Positions 50,500 through 62,743 of a stretch of DNA of 64,000 nucleotides are shown here, piece by piece. The stretch covers positions 310,001-374,000 of the forward strand of contig NC_052480.1 of the NCBI RefSeq assembly GCF_009730915.1, in the 5' to 3' direction. The first letter of the stretch is position 1, and every line of letters starts with the position of its first letter. The position numbers were made by a program, and so were the translations under genes. Below the pieces are notes generated by a model. The model searched no databases. It was not told where the DNA came from and saw nothing but the letters and a program-made list of their open reading frames with translations. This stretch comes from Dioscorea cayenensis subsp. rotundata. Its lineage: Eukaryota > Streptophyta > Magnoliopsida > Dioscoreales > Dioscoreaceae.

Positions 50500-53400
50500 T
50501 CGCTTATGGTTTTCTCCTTTATTTTTTACTCTTAAATTCGTGTGAATCTCTCCATACTTTTTTTTTCTTTTTAATAAGCTTTGATCGAGTTAAACATGCA
50601 TATGAGGATTTCTCATTTTCAATTAACAAAAAAAATTCAAGTGAAATACGGCTGCTGTTGCAACGACTCTCAACGTAATAAGCGAACGAGAATAATCATT
50701 AAAGCGAAAAGTAAATAGTAAACAGGGAAAATAATTAGCAGTCATTCAAAAGTAAACATTTGAACATGGTATGTGTTCTGTTCATCATTTACATATTTTT
50801 ATTTTTATTTTTAAATAAATCAGTGAGTAAAGTGTTTTTTTTTTTACAATACCGTGGAAGCATTCCACATACACCATTTAATTCTTTAACCATATTTTTT
50901 TAAAAAATCTAAACCCTCAATTTTCTACATAGACGTTAATGACATTATTACTCGTTTTTTAATTTATAATTATCTTCATTGATCAAATGTTTCTAACATA
51001 ACTATCCCTATATTATAATAGTTAGTATTTCATCCCTCTCTCCTAAAAAGTTATAAGGTTTAGGTCTATCCATAATTATTAAAAAACAATTTCAAAGACG
51101 GTTTTGTAAAGAGAATATTTATTTTATTTATTTATTTTTGGACAAATAGCAACAGGAGGAGCACTCCCATTCAAGAGGTTTCAAAAAAAAAAAAAAATGT
51201 AAATGTACTAATTATGATAACTTAACAGGCTCTAAAGATTTACCATGTGAGACAGATTAACACAAGGGAAATGAGGACCTATCCTATGTATCCAAGATGA
51301 TATATTAGAGACTATTAACCCCATTAAGGTAAATCCTTATATTATGCAAACGTGGAGGTGTGTGAATAAGATTTCTTTCACATGAGACCCACTTTGGGAC
51401 CCAATGTAAAAAGATGGACAATACTTTACAGTATTGTAGGGGGTTTTGAACCCGCACCTATCCATACACAGTCAAAGTGTTTTTGCCACTAAATCATACT
51501 GGTATTGGCTCTTTTCACTTGATAAAAGAGGCTAATAACCACTTCTACTCAACAAAAAGAGATAAGTAACAAGAAGTTACCAGTAGTCCAATAATAACTC
51601 ACCATAAAACACATAAGGAGGGTGTGGTTGAAACTTTGCTCTCGCAATGATGTTCATCAATACTGTTTACAAATTATACAATAGGGTCAAGGACTATTGA
51701 TCAATTTTGTTAATTGGTCATAATATGTGTCTTATTTGGGAGAAACAGTGTTTTTTCCTCTATGTGATTATATTATGATAGGGGAATTTATCCCAAAAGA
51801 TATACTAAACTACTGTAGCTAATAAATTTTTTACATGCTTGTCTTTTTTACAAATCTTATCACTTTTGACAGAAAAAAAAAACTAAAAAATTAAAAAAAA
51901 AGATAAGCAACTATTTTAGAAATATATAATTTACTTCTCCCACGCACTTGATTTCATAATGTGTTTAATGGGTTCAACTTTCTTTGGTAATGGTTGACTT
52001 CCTACCTCTCTACCTTCGGTTTTTTTTTTTAAATGCATTCACTATGCTTATGGTGGGAGCCCAAAAAATCTTATATTTAACGCATGTGATTTATTTATTT
52101 TTTTACAATAAAGTGAAAAAAAAATTACATACTTTGGCCTAAGTTGCCATTTGATCATAGACTCATAGTCCACTTTATTGTTTTGTTTCTTGTTTTGGAT
52201 GCCATGTTATGAATTTATTTGTATTTTAATTAAAATGTGCTATATCAATAATTTACAGCCGGGTTTGTTTGGTACTTTTTGAAAAGGTGGATAAACCACT
52301 TCTATTAATATGTTTGGTATTGTTATATTTATATAAAAAGAGCGCTTGTCGTTTATTATTAAAAAAAAAATTACAGATTTATAAAAACTCTCATTATTAA
52401 TATTTGCAACGAATAAAATGTACAGAAGTTAAAATAATAATAATAATAATAATATGTAAAAGAAGTAGTCAGAGTGGATACATTGAATTTGAAATATACC
52501 ATGCTTTAAAAGATTAGTAAAATTCTGACCATTGAAAAAAAAGTATAAACAACTCAATTTAAAAAGTACTTTGTTATGTACAAAAAATTCATTGATTTAT
52601 TCAAAGAAAAAAAATTCTATGACTTTGGACTGAAATAATTAATTAATTAATTTGCCGTGATTATGATGTGCAAAGAAAGAGAAAGGAGCGAAGGATGTTG
52701 TTTTGGAATTAATTAATTAAGCGCATTCCATTAGGAATTATGGTGCAAATCAGTGCAATAATGATCCATGTGACCTTGTTTCGATAATTTTATTCCCTTA
52801 TTTTTAATTCTTAATTACTGTACTTGTTATTAAACTTTAATGGTAGCAAGCAATGAGATATGTAGAACATGTGTTTGAACATTTTATTTATTTATTTATT
52901 TATTTATTTGGCGGTGAGATGTGGCCTATTGCTCTCCATTAAACCAGAGGTTATATACTATATAATGCATGGTATATTCAACGCAAATCATGCAACTAGT
53001 TCTAGTTTAATTTGTTACATATATATAATCTCATTACTTAAATCATTAACTAGCACAAACATGGTCTATTCTTTGGAGTTTGGAGAGTTCAAAAGACATT
53101 TGCTCTTTCATGTGAGTAGTTAAACTTAATTTATACACATTTCCAATGATAAAAGTTGTGCTTTGGAAATACAAAACTGAAGACAAGGATTGTTTGTTTA
53201 TTTATTTTAGAAAAAGTGAGACATATAAATGGGAAAGAACACATTAAAGATGCAGAGACTATCAAATTAAAGGACAAAAAAACAAAAAAACAAAGAGATG
53301 TCAATTTGTTTATTTTTTTTCCCTTCTATTTGTTTGTTTTCTTTTTTTATTCTCACTCTTGTTGGCTGTCGACAAGGAATCTGTGAACTCAAAGCATTAA

Positions 53401-56400
53401 AATAATTACATGAAAACAAAAAAAAAGTTAAAAAGATTGGATAAGGTAAGAACTAAGAAGCATGTGCATGTGCACGCTCAACATACATTTTCACCTAATC
53501 TAATATAATTCATTCAACCATTTATATATATTCAATGAATCAAAACTATTAGATTTTTAAAACAAGTATGAAAAGTGGAAATTTTCACTAAAGAACTCTA
53601 ATATTGGTCACACTTATGTGGCTGATGGTGATATTTTTTAAATACATATATTCATATGTATAATGTGTTTAAATTTTTGTTTGTAGAAATCAAACATATT
53701 TGTTGACTGGTTATGTCATTCAAATCATTTTGTTTTTTTCAAAAAATAGAATTTTCATTATTTAATGAACATATATACGTATCAAATCAATTTAGAAAGA
53801 AAAATATTATAAAAAAAAATACAAAAAATAAAAGTTTGGTGGGAGACAATGAGAACTAGTGCTCGTGGGATGTGTTTGGCCTGCATGTGCTGCAAACGAA
53901 TAAAATTTTCTAAATTATTTTTTTCTTTAAACGAAACCCGTCAAACATAAAACTATAATGCGATATTTTATAAAATGTGAGAGTTTTAAAATTAACCAAT
54001 GAAAATGGTACTGAATTTATTCCTCTTGTTTTCTAATTCAAAACCATACTTGCATGTGTTTTACTGAAAAAAAAAATAGCTTTTATTTATATCAATTTTT
54101 GTAAACAATTTTTTTACAGATGGATTTATTGTTTTATTTTTTTATCAATTAAATAAAATATAGCTCATCCATAATTTATTTATTTTTTCTTTAAAAGTGA
54201 AAAAAAAAATGAAGGATAATAACAAAGACTCTATACATGAAGAGACATTACTAAAGGAATCATATTCAGGGACCAGTAAACATCAAATTAAGTTGGGTAT
54301 CAAGCACCAACTAGAGAACATGCTTGAAATGAAACCCATGTATTTATATATATATACAATTATTAAACCACAACCAATGCTCAACCCAATCATAATCAAG
54401 TTAATTAAACTTTTAACCTTTGTGCGTGCGTGTGTGTATGTTTATTTACTTGCCATATTATTATCTTCTAGATGTCCTCAAGTACTCAAAATAAATATAT
54501 GAACATGTGAATAAGATGTCCATTTGACCTTAAAACATATCAATGGTTCATAGCACTCCGAAAGAAAGAAAGAATGGCAAAGCCTCACATTTCCTCCCTA
54601 GTGTTTTGACCACCCTGTTTTTATGCCACCTTTGCTAAAAGTTAAATGGGATGTGACATTAAATAGTTTTCTACACAACTTTGTCTGGTTGTTTAGTTGT
54701 GGAATTTTCCCCAAACCTAATCTTGTCTTAAGTTGATGTCCAAAAATAAATACAAACACTAACTATTGATTACTCTCATCTATGGATTCTATAGGACATA
54801 GAATTACTGATTTGAATTATTTTTAAAATTTATCATATTAAACAAAAGTTTCAAGTTTAAATCTCATCAAAGATTTTTATAATTGAATGTGCATATGAAT
54901 TTATTTATATATCGTTATTTAATAAGTCCAAAGTTTAATTATTATTCTTGGGAAAGAAATTGCAACAATCAAACATAGTTACAAACAAAAAAATTTAAAG
55001 TTGAATTTCACTAAATATTGTTAATTATGTAATAATAAATTGAAAAAATTAGGTGTTGTAATTAGTTCATTGTATAATATAAATATATCCTTAATCAAGA
55101 AACTTAAGACATTGTTTAAAGTATTGTTATATATTGATGATTCAAAATAAACATATATGTGTGACCTTGTTGTCTGAACAAGATATCAATGGAGGCTAAA
55201 AAAAAAGTAACATGACAATGATGTAACACACGCCATCCTATTTATTTATTTTTAATAATATAGATAAATTACAGATTTATTAAAAAAAAAAATATGACAC
55301 ACAAGTTAGCGAGCACGATATCCTAATGAGTTTCATAAGAAAGATGGCATCTTTTAAATTGTTTCTTTGGCTAATCAAATTTCAGATAACATAAGTGACA
55401 TTTTCAAGTGGATTAAAATGTTCTTCTTTCTTTTCTTTTTTTTAATATTAGAGAACAATAGTTAATAGATTTAAGATGAGTTTAAATGAAAAATACAAGA
55501 TTATTATTTCTAAATATTATTTTCGTCATGACTCAAGGCATTAAGTTGTGTACCAATAGCAATGGTTATCTTGAATCACATCAATAGGCCCAATTTACAT
55601 GTGATTGTAGGTCCACTACTGACGTGGACACAATTGTCATTTTATTTTGTCTTAGTCATTATACCTTATTTTCCTCATTTTATTTCTATTTTATTTCCAC
55701 CTTTAAAAAATTAAAATCTCCCATATAAAATATCAGATCAGATTTACTTGAGTGGAAATATACATCTTTCGTGGTTTGCATCCACGCAAAATACTGTTTT
55801 ATAAAATAAAATAATTTTAATTTTAGATTAAAAAAAACTATTTTTATTGAATTAATTTGATCACAAGATAAATATAAACAAAAGTTAACAATCCAAATAA
55901 CTCTAAATATAGAATAAATACAATACTTCATTATCAATGTGTGTTAATCAAGCAGATAATATCTACTAGCATGACCCACACATATAAAATAATATATTTT
56001 ACAAAATTTAATAGAGCTATTGAAATAAAAAATAATGATAACATATTAATTAACTTTTTGGTTTACTAACAATCCCTTGTATAAAGTGTTTAAAACGAAC
56101 TTAAATTTTAATTCATGGGCAAAATTAAAACACAAATAATGTGAAGCTTACACAAACTTTTCACATATGTGCATATACTTGGCATGTGATATACTTATAA
56201 GTGTTTTAAAAAGACATAGCGTTGAGAGGTGACACGTTGAAAATAATTAGGTGAAAAATTGATTATCTAATGACACTAGAAATAATAAGGAAAAATATCA
56301 TCAATCCAAGGTGAAGTGACACAATCAGAAAAATACAGCTTATATAGTACTATTTTTATTTTTAATATTAAAAAAAGGTAAGAAAATTGCAAGGTGACGT

Positions 56401-56507
56401 TTGAAATGACATCATAAATAATGGATAAATGAATGAGATAGAGAGATAGAGAGTCGATAGAGAGATAGAGAGATTTGGGGGCCTTGGGGCAGTGGGGAGC
56501 CACTTAA

Positions 56508-56508
<1 letters not shown>
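50500..56508. other. Gene-poor AT-rich spacer
   Basis: No supported gene. It contains (AAT)n at about 52433-52452, (TTTA)n at 52883-52909, LINE-tail motifs such as GGTGGATAAACCACTTCTAT near 52285 and GATAAATTACAGATTTATT near 55262, and a tRNA-like SINE candidate at 51190-51500. Confidence 0.6.
51190..51500 (-). mobile_element. tRNA-derived SINE candidate
   Basis: On the minus strand GATTTAGTGGCAAAAAC (51495-51479) resembles box A and CGGGTTCAAAACC (51454-51442) matches box B, spaced about 40 bases apart as in tRNA genes. A body of about 250 bases follows and ends at a run of T residues (A run on the plus strand at 51185-51198). This is the best of three similar patches in the window. No clean target duplication was found. 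Confidence 0.45.

Positions 56509-56551
<43 letters not shown>
56509..56551. repeat. (AAT)n trinucleotide repeat
   Basis: About fourteen uninterrupted AAT units. Confidence 0.95.
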
Positions 56552-56552
<1 letters not shown>

Positions 56553-56569
56553 TGGGAGGTTATTTAAAA

Positions 56570-56990
56570 TTGGTAAGTGGGGCGCCACTTCTTAGGCTCG
56601 CAATGCAAATCGGATCCTTTTTAATTTCACTTTTTGCCAGACAGAGAACATGGGTGGAGGTTGAGCTCGTACACAGCGGTGCCTACGTGTGGTTTGGCCG
56701 ACAAGAACCGCGCAGCCATCCAACCAAATCAACAAACACGATCGGACACGTGTCGAAACACAACATGAAAACAGTGGGCTCAAAGTCACATGGGACTTTG
56801 TGAAACCCAACAAAGCGCAGGCCCATTTGCCCAAATTGTCAGGGGCCCACTCATGTTTGCACTCTAGCATCGGTCACTATCGCTTGTCGGCATTGGCTCG
56901 TGTGTGAAATCCCAAATCAATCATTACCCACCAATCCAATCGCAGTAAGGTAGCAATGTAGCTAACACTAACAGTGTTGCCTTTGCCTTT
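56570..56990. promoter_or_regulatory. GC-richer block with G-box palindrome, possible orphan promoter
   Basis: This stretch is much less AT-rich than its surroundings and has no good coding frame. It includes the 10-base palindrome GACACGTGTC (56745-56754) and a second ACGTG at about 56674. It could be a promoter of a gene not recognised here or a gene relic. Confidence 0.35.
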
Positions 56991-57573
56991 CCGCTACTGA
57001 TATAAATATATACATTTAATTTTTAGATACAAAGATAATATTTCTCAATATTTGATAGACATAAGCATCTTGTATTGATGAGGAAAAAACAGCCATTGTT
57101 AAAATAGTAAAAGAAAAAAAAAAATCATATAAATCTATCTTGTGCTAATCAAGATGTAATTAATGTCAATAATATTCTTAGTTAAACATCTTCTTTTGTT
57201 GCATTCAAACAAAAATAATCTATAACACTGCAAAAATAACAAGATATATAGCAGCCCTTCTGATGGATAAAACAATAAAAAACACAAGTGAATTGTTAAG
57301 GAGAGGATAAGATCCTTGTCACTTGAGACTAGTTTTCCGCATTTCAATTGTTGAAAGTTTTGTGTGGAAGCTTCAAAAAGATGGTATGCTTGTGCCCACA
57401 TTTGACATTTAATATTGCAATGTTTTCATTTTCTTGTTATTGCCACATCATTTCTAGACAAACACTTCTACGGAGAACTGAATAGTCATTTTTCATTTAC
57501 AGATAAGCAAGACTCAAGCCATAACAGTGGACACACACCAAACAACCTTGTCAAACTTTTAGTTTGCGGTCAG

Positions 57574-57660
57574 ATGATAAAGAGTCCTAATCTAGTAGTC
57601 TAGACTAGTAATTCCACACAATGATAAAGAGTCCTCTAATAGTCTATAGTGATTCCACAC
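57574..57660. repeat. Imperfect tandem duplication of about 45 bp
   Basis: Both copies start ATGATAAAGAGTCCT and end ATTCCACACA; the second has lost a few bases. Confidence 0.8.
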
Positions 57661-58005
57661 AGTAGTATCTAAAGCTAGGAAGCTTTTTTACGTTGAATGT
57701 GTACATTGAACAATTTTGGTCCAATGGAAATCCAGCATTATGAGCATGTTAAGCATGATGCTATTGAGGTGCGCTGGGCCACTCTAATCATCTATATATC
57801 ATTTATGTGAAAATTATAAATGGATTCGATATCTCATATCACGTCCAAATATACACCATTAACTCCAATAAATTCCATTATCAATGTCCCACAACAACAA
57901 GTCCGCCATGATTTAAACTTGAGTTAATCTCATAACTACAAATTAAACAAGACCATAAAATATATTTTAGTGTAATTGCAACTAACCAAACATCAACTGC
58001 ACTAA

Positions 58006-58660
58006 GTGCTTGTTTGGATTGGCTTAAAAAAAAAAAAAAGAGTACTTTTTAAAAGTTTTGTAGAAGCACTTTTGGAAAAAATACTTTTAGAGTAAGTTAA
58101 GTGCCTATGTATATTTTTTTGTTTAGATGTATTAGATTCAGAAACACTTTTGCAGTTGTGAAATTGTTTAGATGTTGATTTCAAAAGTACTTTTATAGCG
58201 ATAAATTACTAAAATACCCATTTACTAAATTATGATAATAACTCAATAATTATATATTACTCACATATCTGACTTAACAAATAAATAATATTTGTCACTA
58301 TTGTTAATATTACAATTAAATGTATTATTATCATTATTATTATTATTATTATTATTGGTCTTTTTGTTGTTTTTCTTCTTATTACATTGATGAGAGAATT
58401 TGGGGAAATATAAAAGCATGTAATTTTTTTGGATTGGCTGAGGGCATTTTAATAATTGCACTTAACCAATTAGCTTATCAAAAACTGCTTATTTTCATAA
58501 GTTGTTCTTTTGCAGCTTATAAAATAAGTTGTATTTGGGCTTATTTCACCGCTTGAGCTTATCCAAAAAAATCCATCCAAACGCAAATATAAACCTCAAA
58601 AACACTTAACTTATAAGCTAAGTGTTTTTGGTTCAGCCATAAGCTGAGCCAAACAACACC
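58006..58660. mobile_element. Tourist-like (PIF/Harbinger) MITE with TAA duplication
   Basis: The left end reads GTGCTTGTTTGGATTGGCTT and the right end, on the other strand, GGTGTTGTTTGGCTCAGCTT, making imperfect terminal inverted repeats. TAA stands directly outside both ends (58003-58005 and 58661-58663). The 655-base interior has no transposase frame. TIR type and 3-base TWA duplication fit the PIF/Harbinger superfamily; this assignment is inferred. Confidence 0.65.
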
Positions 58661-58663
58661 TAA

Positions 58664-61600
58664 AAAAAGAATCGTGAGAAAGGCTTCAATGACTTGATAA
58701 ATGATTCTGTAATGTTATAACTGCATAAAAGGCAAACAAGCAAAACAAAGTCTATCTGTTGCCACATAAGCATGACTGGATAGTGGTGCTTGCATGTGCT
58801 TGAATGCATTGGAATCTCAATAAAAGAACAGAGAAAACAACAGAGATCATTTTGTTAGTGACTAGAACATCAATTACTGACAGAATACATGAAAATTGTC
58901 ATGTTAATTAGTCCTCAAGTAATCTTTAATTCATTGAAGATTTATCAATTATTTTCCAAGAAAGAAACAAAAATGATTCTGGAGCATGAAGAGCCAGTAC
59001 AGTCTAACTATCAAGAAACAACAATTTTATTAAACCACAATCATTGAATTTAGATGTTGTTTGTCAAACAATCAAATTGCACTAAGACAAACTGAAGAAA
59101 AAAATAAAAAAATAGCAAAAAGGAAACACCATGACACTTACACATACCTAACCGCTTTAAGTGGTGGATGGCAATCATACACAAAATATATGATTAAGAT
59201 GAATCTTGAAAGTTGATTGTCATTATAGAAGTCAACTTGGATCAATAGCCAAAGGCTAAACAATGGGCAGCATCCTTTATATTGTTAATGCACTTGTAGA
59301 GTAAAACTTTGATATATAAGCTCATGTAATTCTTAAACAAAACATGGAAATAATAGATTACAGAACCCACACAACTTTGATGTTCACAACATGGTTGTAA
59401 GACAGAAATTATTGACAAATTATCAAGAAACTCCAAATGATATAAGTCATCATTCAGAAAAGAAAACTGAAAAGCAGGAAAATTGTTTATGAGATACATA
59501 ACATATTCTGAATATAGAATGAGATAATTCCTAAATGATAATAAAATTGAGAAATTACGTAAAGTGGTTCATCAATTTCTTTTAAAATCAGGAAAGCATA
59601 TATGACAAGAGAAAAAAAAAAAAAAAGCAAGGAGACAAAGGATTTGGACTATTCCTGAGTTAAAATATGCCCTCCGTGGAAAGATGAACAGCAGACTTAA
59701 ATAAAAACAAAATAACATGAAGTAGATGAGGATAAATGCTCCAGAACACCCACGTCAGAGATGATGGACTTTCCATCTTTAATTATAAGAATAAAAGACT
59801 CGAGTATAAAAAACATAAGATGCAGCCTAAAATGATTCACAAGAAAGAAATAATGATGTTGCCCCTCAACAGCAAACCAGCAATCAGTCTTTGATCTAAA
59901 ACAAATAGAATAGCACAAATGTGCATGATCTTTGTGAATTCAAGAGACATGACTTAATAAAGCACATGCTCTAAACTAACAAAAAAATTATATAGCATTA
60001 TTTGAATGCACTAATCAGATGATTAGGCAGCACATGCTACATGGTCTGATGTTATATCCATTAAACATTTGGATAACATTGTCTCCCTACCAATATAGCT
60101 CCCTTTTTAAATGCAACTTCACCAGCAAAATCTTATTATTAAGAGAAATATAAAACTATGTGCAAGATATCCAGGATAATCTTTATATCTTTAAAGCTAC
60201 ACCAGGTCCTCTATCTACAATGAATTATGCAGAAGTACAGCAAACTGTTGTAAGATCAGCATATTTTATACAGGAGAAGCCTGACAATTATCTTGCCCAA
60301 GGATTAGGTAATCTTTAATTCTGATCCCTATATGATAAGTAAATCCATATTAAAAAAAATGTCAAAAAGGGACTTGAAATCCAAATGCAAAGCCTTCAAG
60401 CAAGCTAAGGAAATTACCAATTCAACAACAACAACACACACACACACACACACATTTATATATGTATATATATATAAACGGGGAACACTAAAACAGCTTG
60501 AGCACAATTATATGAAGGCAATGTATTCATCAGTCTGGATTTCATATAGGCACTGGGTTTCCATGAATTAACATTGGGAAAGGCCACATGATACCATCAC
60601 ATTAGTCAGATGGGCCTGTACGATAAAGATTTTTGAATACTGACACAAGTGATTGGGAACTATGAAAGCAGAATGAGATGTTTCATCTACTGTGACAAGC
60701 CAAACGCAAAGGTCACTGCAACACAGATGAAATTGATACAAACTTGATATGGCCGCAACACTTGCTAGAGTGTGCAAAACCTTATCCTATAGACCAAATT
60801 CTGCAACTTTACGCATTCTCTAGTTCAAGCAGATTAGCCATGAATGTGTACTACTGCATTGGGAAACAGTAAATAGACATTAGTGATCCTAACCAAGTCA
60901 GAATTGAAACCCATTTCAACCTTATAATAAAGCGAAAAATAAGAACAAAAAAGACATCAGTGAAGTCTTCTTTTGAAGAAAAAAAAAACCACAAATAATC
61001 CCACCGGTTCATGAAACGTTGAATAAAAATTGACAACTAAGGTTACAAAAACTATGGCTCTTCAAATACTTCTTTAGTTTACACAGAAACAGCATTATGA
61101 GGAAAACAGAACTATCAAAAGGTTATAATTAATACCACATGATATATGAAAGATGAATGTTCTCTGTTAAATTAGACAAAGTTCCAAGACCATGATTGGC
61201 AGTTTGTAGACTAGCGCTAGAGAGGTATCACACCAGGCAAACTGCAGCCCAATTGGTTAACCCATAAATCTGGACTGGAGAAGAAATGGTAGCACTTGGA
61301 TGAGCTTATGTTCAGTGAATCTGCCCTGCTTCATTGTGATGATTTTAGGTCCACAATCAGCAAGCCTAAGAGTATTAAATTATCATAGAGCAAATACAAC
61401 ATTACCTTGTCTATTTTGATAGAAAAATAATCTTTGTTGATGCTTTTCTAAATTCCTATGCGTGTATAAGGGTTACTAAGTTTTGCTCAGTGATCTGTCA
61501 CTACAATTTGGGCAAAGTTTGAAAAGGTTCTCTGTGTAGTGAGAAAAAGGGTATTGCCAGATAAGTGGAAAAGAAAAATCTAGAGGGTCTAGGTGTGTTT

Positions 61601-62250
61601 AAAATTAAAATTTTAACCTTTACTATGAACATGGTAGTGCAAAATTCTTCAAAATTAGTACAGTTAGCAGTCTTATTTGGTACCATCCAACTGCGCTAAT
61701 GAAAAGGTTGGTGGTTTGTGAGCAAGGATAGTTAATTGTAGACAATTCCAAAAAGGTGCCAATTTAGTCAAATATGCTTTTCCAATGATCACATTGATCG
61801 ATATTAATGGTGGTTTAACCACACCAATAACGAGTGGAAAAAACCAAAAAGTGAAAGCACCAAGTCTTCCCTTTGTTAATTGTTACTATATATATATATA
61901 TATATATAGATAATTCCCTTAAAAGATTACTATGAGATAAAACATAGACATGTTCCGTGTGAAAGTCAATTTAAAGTTAGATACAAAAGAGGTCAACAAA
62001 AATTCACATAACATAACTTAATGATGGTATTCTCTTAATCTCAATGCCTCATGGAAATCATCAGTATCTCTTGAAACCAAGATATGCAATTAGTTTGCAT
62101 TACATGATGATATAAGCTCAAGTCTTTTAATCAAAGGCTCTCAATATAAATAAACTGCTACATTGGCAAACCTGAAACCACAAAGCATTACATCAAAAGA
62201 TCCTAACAATGCCATTAGAGTCAGTTCATCGTGTGAACAACCTACTACCT
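58664..62250. other. Unassigned region, possible introns of a minus-strand gene
   Basis: The plus strand is A-rich and poor in T runs, as the complement of introns often is, and the base composition is more balanced than in the other spacers. I could not identify any exon with confidence. One coding-like stretch on the minus strand lies at 61257-61365. Microsatellites: (CA)n at 60433-60453 and (TA)n at 61888-61909. Confidence 0.35.
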
Positions 62251-62269
62251 TGATTACTCTGTCTCATTC

Positions 62270-62730
62270 TGATTTAGAGTGCTCCAGAAGGAACAATCAG
62301 GTTGTGACGATGTCGAGGAAAAGTTCAAGGAGGAATTAAGGGAGACACAACACCAAGTTTAATGACTTTGTTATGGGAGCAATTAATACCAATCTCAATT
62401 AATAGAATATGAATTATAAATTCTAGTAATTGTAGTCATTACAAGGTCGTTACAATAGGGGGCAGTGTCCTCGCATAGGAGGTATTTGATGAAATACCAT
62501 GGTGCACAATCTATTACAAAATTTAATGATTCTCAGGGATTTGCTATATAATTGAATGGAAAAAGAAAGGAAGGGCATCATTGGCCTGGAAATTCTCTAT
62601 CTTCTTCTCTTCTCCTTCTTCTTCTTCTCCTTTTTCTCCTTCTCCTGAGCCTCTACGCCCTTCCTCTCTGAAAGTCTCTCGATTCACAACCAAATCCTGC
62701 ATCAATTTAGTGTTTTCGTTGAGAGCGAAC
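62270..62730 (+). mobile_element. Possible LTR end and degenerate primer-binding site
   Basis: Upstream of the gag frame there is a TATA-like TATATAATT (62545-62553), a CT-rich tract at 62596-62645 and then GTTGAGAGCGAAC at 62718-62730, which resembles the last part of an initiator-Met tRNA primer site. The 3' LTR is outside the window, so LTR limits cannot be set. Confidence 0.35.
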
Positions 62731-62743
62731 TATAACGGATGGC

